Shown one piece after another: positions 23,687 to 31,809 of a DNA stretch of 45,069 nucleotides. Every line of letters starts with the position of its first letter. Position 1 is the stretch's first letter. The position numbers and the translations under genes were made by a program. The notes beneath the pieces were generated by a model that did not search any database, had not been told where the DNA came from, and saw only the letters and a list, made by a program, of their open reading frames with translations. The DNA is from Lachnospiraceae bacterium (GTDB taxonomy: Bacteria; Bacillota; Clostridia; Lachnospirales; Lachnospiraceae): assembly GCA_017437785.1 (NCBI GenBank), contig JAFRXH010000013.1, forward strand, positions 1 through 45,069, given 5' to 3'.

Positions 23687-25000
23687 ATGAAAGCCCCCAG
23701 GGGAGAGATAGAACTGGATAACGTGACTTTCGGTTATTCTGCATCCAAACCCGTACTTAAAAATATCACGCTTAAAGTAAAGGAAGGGGAGCTCCTTGGA
23801 ATAGTAGGGCGATCGGGAGCCGGTAAATCCACGCTGGTTAATGTAATATCGAGACTTTACGACATACAGGAAGGAAGTATAAAGATAGACGGTGTGGATG
23901 TAAAGGATCTGGCGCTTTCGGATCTGCGCCGTAATGTGGCCATGGTATCACAGGATACGTACATCTTCATGGGCAGCGTGGCCATGAACATATCATACGG
24001 AAGAGAAGAAGCCAAAAGGGAAGACATCATCCGTGCGGCCAAGATGGCCAGCGCCCACGATTTTATCTCAAAGATGCCCGATGGCTACGATACGGTAATA
24101 GGGGCTTCGGGCAAGGACTTATCCGGCGGTGAGAAACAGCGTGTATCCATAGCACGGGCGATACTTGCCGATCCAAAGATACTGATACTTGATGAGGCAA
24201 CAGCCAGTGTGGATACCGAAACGGAAAAGGCCATACAGAATTCGCTGAAACTTCTGGTAAAGGGGCGGACCACCCTGTCGATAGCGCACAGGCTTTCCAC
24301 TTTAAGGGATGCAGACAGGCTGATAGTGATCGAGAAGGGACGTATAGCAGAGGAAGGCACCGCAGAGGAACTGGATAAGATAGAAGACGGTATTTATCAT
24401 AAATTAAGCAGACTGCAGATACGAAAAAGCGATTGGGACAGTGAGGTGATGGAAATGGTACAGAAAGCTGAAGATGACATCAATTATTATGAAAAAGAAG
24501 CTGAGGAGATGACAAAGCTTTACATGATCACTCCCGATGATAAGTTTGAACGGACAGGTGGCGGCTTTGTGGATCTGAACTGCAAAGGAAAGCTGTATAA
24601 GAATATAAAGGTCGTAAGACTATTCCCGTTTACGGATGCCGATAAGTTTATCTCTATCCGTGAGGGTGACGAAAAAGCCAGGGAGATAGGTATAATCGAA
24701 GATCTGAATGCCATGCCCCCCGAGACGGTAAAGATACTTAAAGAACAGCTGGATCTCAATTATTTTACACCCGTGATAAAGAAGATATACAGCATAAAGG
24801 ATGAGTTCGGCTTTGCATATTTCCATGTGCTGACAGACAGGGGAGAGTGCAGGTTCGCGATCAACATGGCATCCAATGCAGTGACAAAATTAAGCGATGA
24901 GCGTCTGATAATCGCAGATCTTGACGAAAACCGTTTTGAGATACGTGACGTAAATGCTCTTACAATGAAGGAGCGCCGCAAACTTGATATGTTCCTGTAA
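23687..25000 (+). CDS. ABC exporter, C-terminal part (ATPase plus DUF1854-like domain)
   Basis: Second half of the frameshifted exporter. The 437 residues from ATG 23687 contain an ABC ATPase: Walker A 'GRSGAGKST' (41-49), Q-loop 'MVSQDTY', signature 'LSGGEKQR', Walker B 'ILILDEATASVDTE', switch 'IAHRLSTL'. After a charged linker comes an extra domain (about 285-437, 'MITPDDKFERTGGGFVDLNCKGKLYKNIKVVRLFPFTDADKFISI' up to the end) that matches what is known of DUF1854. The open frame extends upstream to 23645. No ribosome binding site precedes the ATG, so independent translation is doubtful. Confidence 0.8.
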   Translation: MKAPRGEIELDNVTFGYSASKPVLKNITLKVKEGELLGIVGRSGAGKSTLVNVISRLYDIQEGSIKIDGVDVKDLALSDLRRNVAMVSQDTYIFMGSVAMNISYGREEAKREDIIRAAKMASAHDFISKMPDGYDTVIGASGKDLSGGEKQRVSIARAILADPKILILDEATASVDTETEKAIQNSLKLLVKGRTTLSIAHRLSTLRDADRLIVIEKGRIAEEGTAEELDKIEDGIYHKLSRLQIRKSDWDSEVMEMVQKAEDDINYYEKEAEEMTKLYMITPDDKFERTGGGFVDLNCKGKLYKNIKVVRLFPFTDADKFISIREGDEKAREIGIIEDLNAMPPETVKILKEQLDLNYFTPVIKKIYSIKDEFGFAYFHVLTDRGECRFAINMASNAVTKLSDERLIIADLDENRFEIRDVNALTMKERRKLDMFL

Positions 25001-25017
25001 CGTTAGAGGGCCGAATA

Positions 25018-27183
25018 ATGATATTAAAATACACCATCCCACAAAGAGTAAAAGAACTCATCAGCTTAAGCGGTGATGAGCGTATATACTATGCCGTCCC
25101 TTTCGATATCGGTAAAGATGCGTTATTTAGTGATGATTCGTATCTTGTCGTGACCACAAAAAGGGTGCTTGTCTTTGAACAGGGTGAACCGGGCATATCT
25201 TATGATATTAAAGATATAAGTGCGGCGAAAGCCCTGCCGCGTGTGGGCGGAGGCTTGCTGACTCTTACCCATCAGGGCTGCGAAAAGGTAGTGGTACATT
25301 ATTCGGCTAAGCACCTGAGCCGCTATGCCTATATTGCCAGAGGTATCAATATCCTTGTATCCGGCCGCTTTGAAGAGGTGGAGAGCAGGGAGTATGAGAA
25401 AACCTGCCCTATATGCGGACGTGCAATACCGGGTACGAAGAACTGTCCCAAATGTTCGAAAGAAGGGGGCTTTCTGAAGGCCTTTGTAAAGATGGCGGCT
25501 CCCTACAGGAAAGATTTCGCCGGTATATTTATACTGATGATACTGGCTGCGGTGACCACTCTCTTAAACCCCGAGATCCAAAAACATCTCATAAACGATG
25601 TGCTCAAGGGAAACGGCGGTATGAAAAAGGCACTTCTTTTTATCATGCTGATGTTTTCGCTCAGTGTGGGCATAGTCATAGTAAACGTATTAAAGAGTAA
25701 TGCATCAGCTAAGCTTGGCGCCAGGATATCGGCGGATCTAAGGTCAAAGCTGTTTAAGAAGTATCAGGAACTGCCCATAAGCTTTATAAATGACAGACGT
25801 CCGGGCGAGCTGCTCAACCGTATAACGAATGATACCCAGCATATACGTATGTTCATGGAGGATGTGTTCTGCAATCTCTTTGCGGTGCTTTTCATATTCA
25901 TATGGGATGTGGTGTTTATGATGGCGCTTAACCTTAAGCTGTCGCTGATCACGTTTGCGTTTATACCTCTTGCGGTCTTTCTTACGGTGGCTTTCAGAAA
26001 GACAGTCAGCAGGATCTTCCGTCTGCAGTTTAGGAAGAATGACGATGTGGCCAGTGATCTGCAGGATGTACTCTCGGGTATGCGTGTGGTAAAGACATAC
26101 GGAAAAGAGAAAGAGGAGTCGGAAAAGTTTAAGCGGCTGTCCGCTGAATATGCCCGTATAAACCGCAGGAACGAAACATTCTGGGCTTATTTTTCACCGC
26201 TGCTTCAGATGGTGATGGGGCTTGGCGTACTGGCAGTGGTTTTGTTCGGCGGTATGGATGTGCTGGGGGATAAGATGAGCCCCGGTGAACTGTATCAGTT
26301 CGTAACCTATACTTCACTGCTGTTCCAGTATATTTCCTGGATGAACCGTCTGCCGCTTCAGCTGGCCCAGCTGGCAGCGTGCCTGGACCGCATTAATGAT
26401 ATTTTGGGACAGGATGTGGAGGTGCAGGATGAGAATGTGGTGCGTGACATAGATATCAAAGGGGAGGTTACCTTTGATCATGCTACCTTCGGATACAAAT
26501 CCTATCAGCCTATCCTTGAGGATCTGAGCGTTACGATAAAACCGGGAGAGATGATAGGTATAGTTGGTGCTTCAGGTGCCGGCAAATCTACACTTATAAA
26601 CCTGCTGATGGGGCTTTATGATGTGGACGACGGAAGGATACTTATAGACGGACATGATAAAAAGACGATACGCAGCAGCTCATATCATTCGCAGATAGGC
26701 GTGGTGCTGCAGGAGACCTTCCTTTTCTCGGGGACCATACTCGATAACATCCGTTTCTCCAAGCCGGATGCTACATATGAAGAAGTGATAATGGCGGCAA
26801 AGATGGCCAATGCGCATGATTTTATAAGTGACACGCCCAACGGCTATAATACTTATGTCGGAGAAAAGGGCTACTCTTTATCGGGCGGGGAAAGACAGCG
26901 TATAGCCATAGCCAGGGCCATACTTACGGATCCAAGGCTGCTGATACTTGATGAGGCCACCGCCAGCCTTGATACGGAGAGCGAGTATATGATACAGAAG
27001 GCATTAAACCGCTTAACGGGAGGCAAGACTACTTTTGCCATAGCACACCGTCTTTCAACGCTTAAGAACGCCGACCGTATCATGGTCATAGATAAGCACC
27101 GCATAGCAGAGATGGGATCACATGAGGAACTGCTGGCAAAGAAAGGGATATATTACAAGCTGCAGATGGCGCAGAACAGTTGA
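25018..27183 (+). CDS. ABC exporter with N-terminal PH-like domain and zinc ribbon
   Basis: Complete 721-residue half-transporter, probable partner of the preceding one. In order: PH-like beta region (about 15-118, 'SYLVVTTKRVLVFE'), zinc ribbon C130/C133/C143/C146 (CPICG...CPKC), exporter membrane domain (about 155-455, with 'FINDRRPGELLNRITNDTQHI') and ATPase with Walker A 'GASGAGKST' (517-525), signature 'LSGGERQR', Walker B 'LLILDEATASLDTE' and switch 'IAHRLSTL'. It lacks the DUF1854-like tail of its neighbour. GAGGG precedes the ATG, and the gap to the previous gene is 17 bases. Heterodimer formation is inferred; the substrate is unknown. Confidence 0.88.
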   Translation: MILKYTIPQRVKELISLSGDERIYYAVPFDIGKDALFSDDSYLVVTTKRVLVFEQGEPGISYDIKDISAAKALPRVGGGLLTLTHQGCEKVVVHYSAKHLSRYAYIARGINILVSGRFEEVESREYEKTCPICGRAIPGTKNCPKCSKEGGFLKAFVKMAAPYRKDFAGIFILMILAAVTTLLNPEIQKHLINDVLKGNGGMKKALLFIMLMFSLSVGIVIVNVLKSNASAKLGARISADLRSKLFKKYQELPISFINDRRPGELLNRITNDTQHIRMFMEDVFCNLFAVLFIFIWDVVFMMALNLKLSLITFAFIPLAVFLTVAFRKTVSRIFRLQFRKNDDVASDLQDVLSGMRVVKTYGKEKEESEKFKRLSAEYARINRRNETFWAYFSPLLQMVMGLGVLAVVLFGGMDVLGDKMSPGELYQFVTYTSLLFQYISWMNRLPLQLAQLAACLDRINDILGQDVEVQDENVVRDIDIKGEVTFDHATFGYKSYQPILEDLSVTIKPGEMIGIVGASGAGKSTLINLLMGLYDVDDGRILIDGHDKKTIRSSSYHSQIGVVLQETFLFSGTILDNIRFSKPDATYEEVIMAAKMANAHDFISDTPNGYNTYVGEKGYSLSGGERQRIAIARAILTDPRLLILDEATASLDTESEYMIQKALNRLTGGKTTFAIAHRLSTLKNADRIMVIDKHRIAEMGSHEELLAKKGIYYKLQMAQNS

Positions 27184-27305
27184 TGACCTTAAAGCGGGTC
27201 AAAAATCAATAGTAGGCATATCAAATAATAATAGGTATCATCCGTTCTGATATGTTATGATATAAAATGTAGTTTTTGTATCAGTCCTAAAGGAGGGATT
27301 ACCGG

Positions 27306-28436
27306 ATGGAGAAGAGAAGGTTTGAAAAACTGGGGATCGATGTTTCACTGCTGGGTTTTGGCTGCATGCGCTTTCCGACGGATGCGGAAGGAAAGATCGA
27401 CAGACCGCTGGCAGAGAAGATGCTTGATAAGGCTATAGCTTCGGGGGTAAATTACATTGATACCGCGTATCCTTATCACGGCGGGGAGAGCGAGTTGTTC
27501 GTGGGAGAGGCGCTTAAGAAGTATGACAGGGATTCGTTTTATCTTGCTACCAAGCTGCCGGTATGGTTTGTAAACACAGTAGAGGATGTCGACAAATACT
27601 TTAATGAGCAGCTGCAAAAGCTTCAGACGGATCATTTTGATTTCTACCTGATGCACGCCATGAACAAAGACAGCTGGAAGAAACAGCGCGACCTGGGGAC
27701 GGTAAAGAGGCTGGAGGAACTTAAGGCTGAGGGAAAGATACGCTTCCTTGGTTTTTCCTTCCACGACGATTACGATACCTTTGAAGAGATAATAAGATAC
27801 AGGGACTGGGATTTCTGCCAGATCCAGTTAAATTACATGGATATTGATGAGCAGGCCGGGATGAAGGGATATAAGCTCGCAGAAGAGCTGGGCATACCCC
27901 TGACGATAATGGAGCCCATAAAAGGCGGATCACTGGCGGGATTTTCGGATGATATCATGGCAGTCTTTAATGAAGCAAGGCCCGGCAAGAGCGCTGCTTC
28001 CTTTGCACTGCGTTATGTGGCTACGCTTCCCAATATCCTTACGGTACTGAGCGGTATGTCGAGCATGGAACAGGTAGAGGATAACCTGGATACGTTCAAT
28101 AACTTTGTGCCCATGGAAGAGAAGGAATACAAAGCCATAGATAAGATCAAGGATATCATGAACAGCAGGATACAGAACGGATGTACAGGCTGCAGATACT
28201 GTATGCCCTGTCCTTTCGGAGTGGATATCCCCGGCAACTTCAGTGTATGGAACCGCTATCACATGTATCAGAAATATGATGTGGTCAAATGGCAGTGGGA
28301 AGGAATGGAAAAGGAAGGCAAGCAGGCGGTCAACTGCAGGGAATGCGGTAAATGCGAGAAAGCATGTCCTCAGCATCTGAGCATACGCGATAATCTTAAA
28401 AGAGTGACTGCCGATCTGAAAAAAGCAGCAGGATGA
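27306..28436 (+). CDS. Aldo/keto reductase with C-terminal 4Fe-4S binding region
   Basis: NADPH-type oxidoreductase of 376 residues. The aldo/keto reductase barrel carries the catalytic tetrad D52, Y57, K83 and H117 ('NYIDTAYPYHGG', 'LATKLP', 'DFYLMHAM'). A C-terminal extension has cysteine clusters 'CTGCRYCMPCPFGVDIP' and 'CRECGKCEKACPQHL', typical of the ferredoxin-fused clostridial branch. Substrate unknown. RBS AAGGAGGG precedes the ATG; a TATGAT at 27256-27261 may be its -10 box. It stands alone, closed by the strong terminator at 28438. Confidence 0.92.
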   Translation: MEKRRFEKLGIDVSLLGFGCMRFPTDAEGKIDRPLAEKMLDKAIASGVNYIDTAYPYHGGESELFVGEALKKYDRDSFYLATKLPVWFVNTVEDVDKYFNEQLQKLQTDHFDFYLMHAMNKDSWKKQRDLGTVKRLEELKAEGKIRFLGFSFHDDYDTFEEIIRYRDWDFCQIQLNYMDIDEQAGMKGYKLAEELGIPLTIMEPIKGGSLAGFSDDIMAVFNEARPGKSAASFALRYVATLPNILTVLSGMSSMEQVEDNLDTFNNFVPMEEKEYKAIDKIKDIMNSRIQNGCTGCRYCMPCPFGVDIPGNFSVWNRYHMYQKYDVVKWQWEGMEKEGKQAVNCRECGKCEKACPQHLSIRDNLKRVTADLKKAAG

Positions 28437-28437
28437 T

Positions 28438-28468
28438 AAAACAGGGCCGGAGCTTCCGGCCCTGTTTT
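28438..28468. terminator. Very strong bidirectional terminator
   Basis: AAAACAGGGCCGGA (28438-28451) pairs over 14 bp without mismatch with TCCGGCCCTGTTTT (28455-28468), loop GCT. A and T flanks are part of the stem, so it can work in both directions. Its right arm runs into the -35 box of the next promoter. Confidence 0.9.
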
Positions 28469-28494
28469 ACTAATACCGGCGATTATGATATAAT
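28466..28494 (+). promoter_or_regulatory. Extended -10 promoter abutting the start codon (leaderless)
   Basis: TTTACT (28466-28471), 17 bases, then TGATATAAT (28486-28494), i.e. a consensus TATAAT with the extended TG element. Only six bases separate the -10 box from the ATG at 28501, so transcription should start at the start codon itself. No ribosome binding site can fit. Confidence 0.7.
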
Positions 28495-28500
28495 ACCCGC

Positions 28501-30495
28501 ATGGCAGATAAAAGACCCAAGGCCCCCGGAAGGGGTGGATATATCGGTTTGTTTGTGCCGGTGACAGTTACGGCGCTTATTTTTGTTGCGGTTTTTATCA
28601 TTCTGATAGGGATGAATAAAAAGGATACCATGCCGGGACGTGTTGCGGCTGCCACAGGTGCGGCTTTGGGTAATGATGTGCAGTACCGTGAGCGCTTTAG
28701 CACTGATGTGGCTTCGAAGGGGGATGCTTTTTTTGATCCGGGCAGACTGATCGGACTTACGCCGCAGAATGTTGCAGATCAGATGCAGCTTAAGCCGGAT
28801 GCGGATCTTATGCAGAGCGTAGCTTCGGGTGCGGTGACGGATGAGTTTAAGCTGTATTCCGACGGCGGGGTACTATACGTAAGAGCCGTAAATGTATATA
28901 TGGCTCCGTTAAGCTTAAAAGACTGCTGTATATGCTCGGTGCGTTTTTCCGGGGACTCGGGAGTATACTCTCTGGCGGAGCACTTTGGCTGCAATGAGAG
29001 CAGCTTAAGTGATGTGCGCGGGCATTACATAGAGCGCAGTCTTTATCTGGCCACTGATGATACCCTTATATATAAGACTAATAATGAAAATATTCGATTC
29101 TTTGAAAAGAGGAGTACTACCGGACGCAGTACTTATCCCGTGATAGCCGGTGCTAATGAAGTGGACGGGATATTCCGTTTCGAAAACGGGATCCTTTCGT
29201 CTTACCGGCTGGAAGCACCGGAGCTTCTTTATTATTCGCTCCGCAACAATGTGGATCAGTATGAACTTGAGCAGATGAGCCCGGAAGAGCTGGCAGCACT
29301 GCGGCGCCAGAGGGACCATTATCTTGAGGAACTTAAGGAAGCCTTTGACGCGGTCGGAGTGGATGTCGTTATAGATGATACTGACGGTACCGTGGCAATG
29401 AAGAGCGATGTCCTTTTCGATTTTGATTCCTATGCGATACGGGAGGATGCAAAGCGTTATCTCGACGAATTCTTTGATATATATATGAGTGTTCTTATGC
29501 GTGATGATATCAGTTCATCTGTTTACTCGGTGCGTTTTGAAGGCCACACTGATACAAAGGGCAGCTATGATTATAACAAAACCCTGTCACTTAAGCGCGC
29601 GCAGAGTGTACTTGACTATTGTGTGAAGAGGAGCGCTCTGGATGAGGATAAGAAGGCCGAGCTTGCAAGGCTGGCAGAAGCATACGGTTATTCTTTCGAT
29701 CATCCAGTATATGCTGCCGATGGCAGCGTAGACATGCCTGCATCAAGAAGAGTCGAGATCAATTTTGTGATAGGTACGAAATACAGGCTGAGTGAGGAAC
29801 AGGAGCGTGCACTGAACGGGGAGTATATAACTACCGTTTCGGCATCTTCTGTTTTTAAGGGTAACAGTTTTGTTCCGGCTCAGTATACTATAGCAAAACT
29901 TACCGATGATTATTCATCTGATCCCGAAATAGGGGCCTACGAGCTGCTTTCTGCGGACAGCATGTGTCTGCTTGTCGGAGATAAGATAAGGATAGGCGGA
30001 CTGGGGAATCCCAGGATAAGCAGATTTGAGCTTTCGGATCCGTCCGTGGGGAGGACTTCAACGGAAGTATTTTCAATGTCTGCGGGCAGGGAGACAGAAT
30101 ACTATTTCTTTGAAGCACGCAAAAGCGGAACCTGCCGTATCGATGCTTATGCACCCCGGGAAGGGTATGAAGGCAGCGATATGGAGGCTCATGCGACGCT
30201 GCATGTGTTTGAAGTACAGGACGATCTGCCGCTTAGTCTTAAGCCTGAAAAAGACAGCTTCAGAAAAGGTGATAATGTCAAGTTCATCCTTTCAGGTGAA
30301 TATGAGGGTGATATCTGGGCCTGTGTATACTTAAACGGTGAACGCAGGGGGAGCCTTTACGATAAGGCGGAATGGCTGGATCCCACAACATTGTCGGTAG
30401 ATATCACCGGGGAAGCGGATCTTACTGTGATCCTGATCCCGGCCGGGGATCCCGATACATTACTGGGATATTATAAGGAAGGGGCAGCCCGGTAG
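28501..30495 (+). CDS. Membrane-anchored protein with OmpA-type peptidoglycan-binding domain
   Basis: Protein of 664 residues. A short basic cytoplasmic tail and one membrane segment (about 14-37) are followed by an unrecognised extracellular region (about 45-280) and an OmpA/MotB-like domain (about 285-428): 'VLFDFDSYAIREDAKRYLDEFF', 'VRFEGHTDTKGSYDYNKTLSLKRAQSVLDYC' and 'ASRRVEINF', with the Asp of GHTD and the Arg of SLKRA that bind diaminopimelate. A beta-rich C-terminal part (about 430-664) looks Ig-like. An OmpA domain in a single-membrane bacterium probably ties the cytoplasmic membrane to the wall; no MotA-like partner is nearby. The antiporter gene follows 15 bases later. Confidence 0.82.
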   Translation: MADKRPKAPGRGGYIGLFVPVTVTALIFVAVFIILIGMNKKDTMPGRVAAATGAALGNDVQYRERFSTDVASKGDAFFDPGRLIGLTPQNVADQMQLKPDADLMQSVASGAVTDEFKLYSDGGVLYVRAVNVYMAPLSLKDCCICSVRFSGDSGVYSLAEHFGCNESSLSDVRGHYIERSLYLATDDTLIYKTNNENIRFFEKRSTTGRSTYPVIAGANEVDGIFRFENGILSSYRLEAPELLYYSLRNNVDQYELEQMSPEELAALRRQRDHYLEELKEAFDAVGVDVVIDDTDGTVAMKSDVLFDFDSYAIREDAKRYLDEFFDIYMSVLMRDDISSSVYSVRFEGHTDTKGSYDYNKTLSLKRAQSVLDYCVKRSALDEDKKAELARLAEAYGYSFDHPVYAADGSVDMPASRRVEINFVIGTKYRLSEEQERALNGEYITTVSASSVFKGNSFVPAQYTIAKLTDDYSSDPEIGAYELLSADSMCLLVGDKIRIGGLGNPRISRFELSDPSVGRTSTEVFSMSAGRETEYYFFEARKSGTCRIDAYAPREGYEGSDMEAHATLHVFEVQDDLPLSLKPEKDSFRKGDNVKFILSGEYEGDIWACVYLNGERRGSLYDKAEWLDPTTLSVDITGEADLTVILIPAGDPDTLLGYYKEGAAR

Positions 30496-30510
30496 GGCGT
30501 TTAATTAATC

Positions 30511-31809
30511 ATGAATGCATTGGTTTTTCTGATCATCATACTTGCCTATATAGTCATCATCGGCACTCTTAACGAAAGGATCTTTCATCTCCAGAGCGAT
30601 ATAGCGCTGATATTCTTTTCACTATTATTGTCTATAGTTTTGCTGGTGATAAGATTCATTTTTCCGGAGTCATCTTTCAGTATACTTGTAAAGAGCCTGG
30701 GGGATTTTGAATTCAGGGAATATCTAATGGACGGCGTACTGTGCTTTATGCTCTTTGCAGGGGCCAGTAAGGTCAATATGGGGAAGTTTAAGAAAAACAT
30801 ACGTCCCATATCGCTCCTGGCATTGCTTACTACGGTTCTTTCTTCATTTCTCTATGGTGCGTTGTTTTATGGAATGGCATGTCTGTTAAAGCTGCCGATG
30901 GATATATGGATGTGCGTGCTTCTGGGCTGCGTGGTATCGCCCACGGACCCTATCGCTGCCACCGGTATCTTAAGTAAGATAGGCCTCTCAAAGAATGTGT
31001 GCTCCGTAATAGAGAACGAATCGCTGTTTAACGACGGTACGGGTGTTACGCTGTTTATCTTTGTCAGAGCGCTGATCATTTATGGCAGCGGAGAACACTT
31101 CCTTGAGCTTATGGTAAAGGAGATAGGCGGTGCGGTAGCTGTTGCCCTCATGGTCTCCTACGTGCTCTTTGAACTGATGAAACTTACCCGCAATCCCGTA
31201 AGGTATATACTCATATCGCTGTTAGACGTGTCACTGGTATATATGATATGCGAGCATTTCGGATTTTCGGGAGTTATCGCTTCCGTGGTCTGCGGCATGT
31301 TCTTCTCTTATTCGATGGAAGGCATGAAGCGCAAAGCCGCGGTAGTCGATCCGGAGAATTATTACGAGGATTTCTGGGAAATAGTCGAGAATATCTTAAA
31401 CGCCATACTCTTCGTTATGATAGGTCTTTTGGTCCTTAACCTTAAGCTTTGTGATCATGCGGCGCTCATCATACCCGTGGCACTGATCATACTTGTATTC
31501 TCGCGTGCGGTGGGAGTAATGGTAAGTACAGTTCTTACAGGCAAAAGGATCCCGGGCAATTATAACCTGTCGGAATTTGTGATACTGATGACATGGTCGG
31601 CGTTAAAGGGAGGCCTCTCAATGGCACTGGCTCTAGAGACGGCGGAGTATCTGCCGCCCGACGTATATCTGATATTCACCAATGTAGCATATGTAACGAT
31701 CTTCTTTACGGTGTTGGTGCAGGGACTGAGCGTGAAGAATGTATACTTTGCGTTGGAGAAACATAAAGCTGACAGACTCAGCTCTAAAAACAGAAAGGAA
31801 TCAGCATGA
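30511..31809 (+). CDS. CPA1-family cation/proton antiporter
   Basis: Integral membrane exchanger of 432 residues with about twelve membrane segments. The family motifs are 'CVVSPTDPIAATGIL' (the Asp of the ion-binding site in SPTDP) and 'ENESLFNDGTGVTLFIFV' (ND pair). Na+/H+ or K+/H+ exchange is expected; the ion cannot be told from sequence. No TrkA-C domain is fused to it; instead a separate two-RCK protein is encoded in overlap (ATGA) immediately downstream, suggesting nucleotide- or ion-gated control. Confidence 0.9.
   Translation: MNALVFLIIILAYIVIIGTLNERIFHLQSDIALIFFSLLLSIVLLVIRFIFPESSFSILVKSLGDFEFREYLMDGVLCFMLFAGASKVNMGKFKKNIRPISLLALLTTVLSSFLYGALFYGMACLLKLPMDIWMCVLLGCVVSPTDPIAATGILSKIGLSKNVCSVIENESLFNDGTGVTLFIFVRALIIYGSGEHFLELMVKEIGGAVAVALMVSYVLFELMKLTRNPVRYILISLLDVSLVYMICEHFGFSGVIASVVCGMFFSYSMEGMKRKAAVVDPENYYEDFWEIVENILNAILFVMIGLLVLNLKLCDHAALIIPVALIILVFSRAVGVMVSTVLTGKRIPGNYNLSEFVILMTWSALKGGLSMALALETAEYLPPDVYLIFTNVAYVTIFFTVLVQGLSVKNVYFALEKHKADRLSSKNRKESA

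Noticed and set aside
27184-27209. Weak stem TGACC/GGTCA after the second exporter gene as a terminator
   Set aside because: Only five pairs with a mismatch-prone extension and no T tract.
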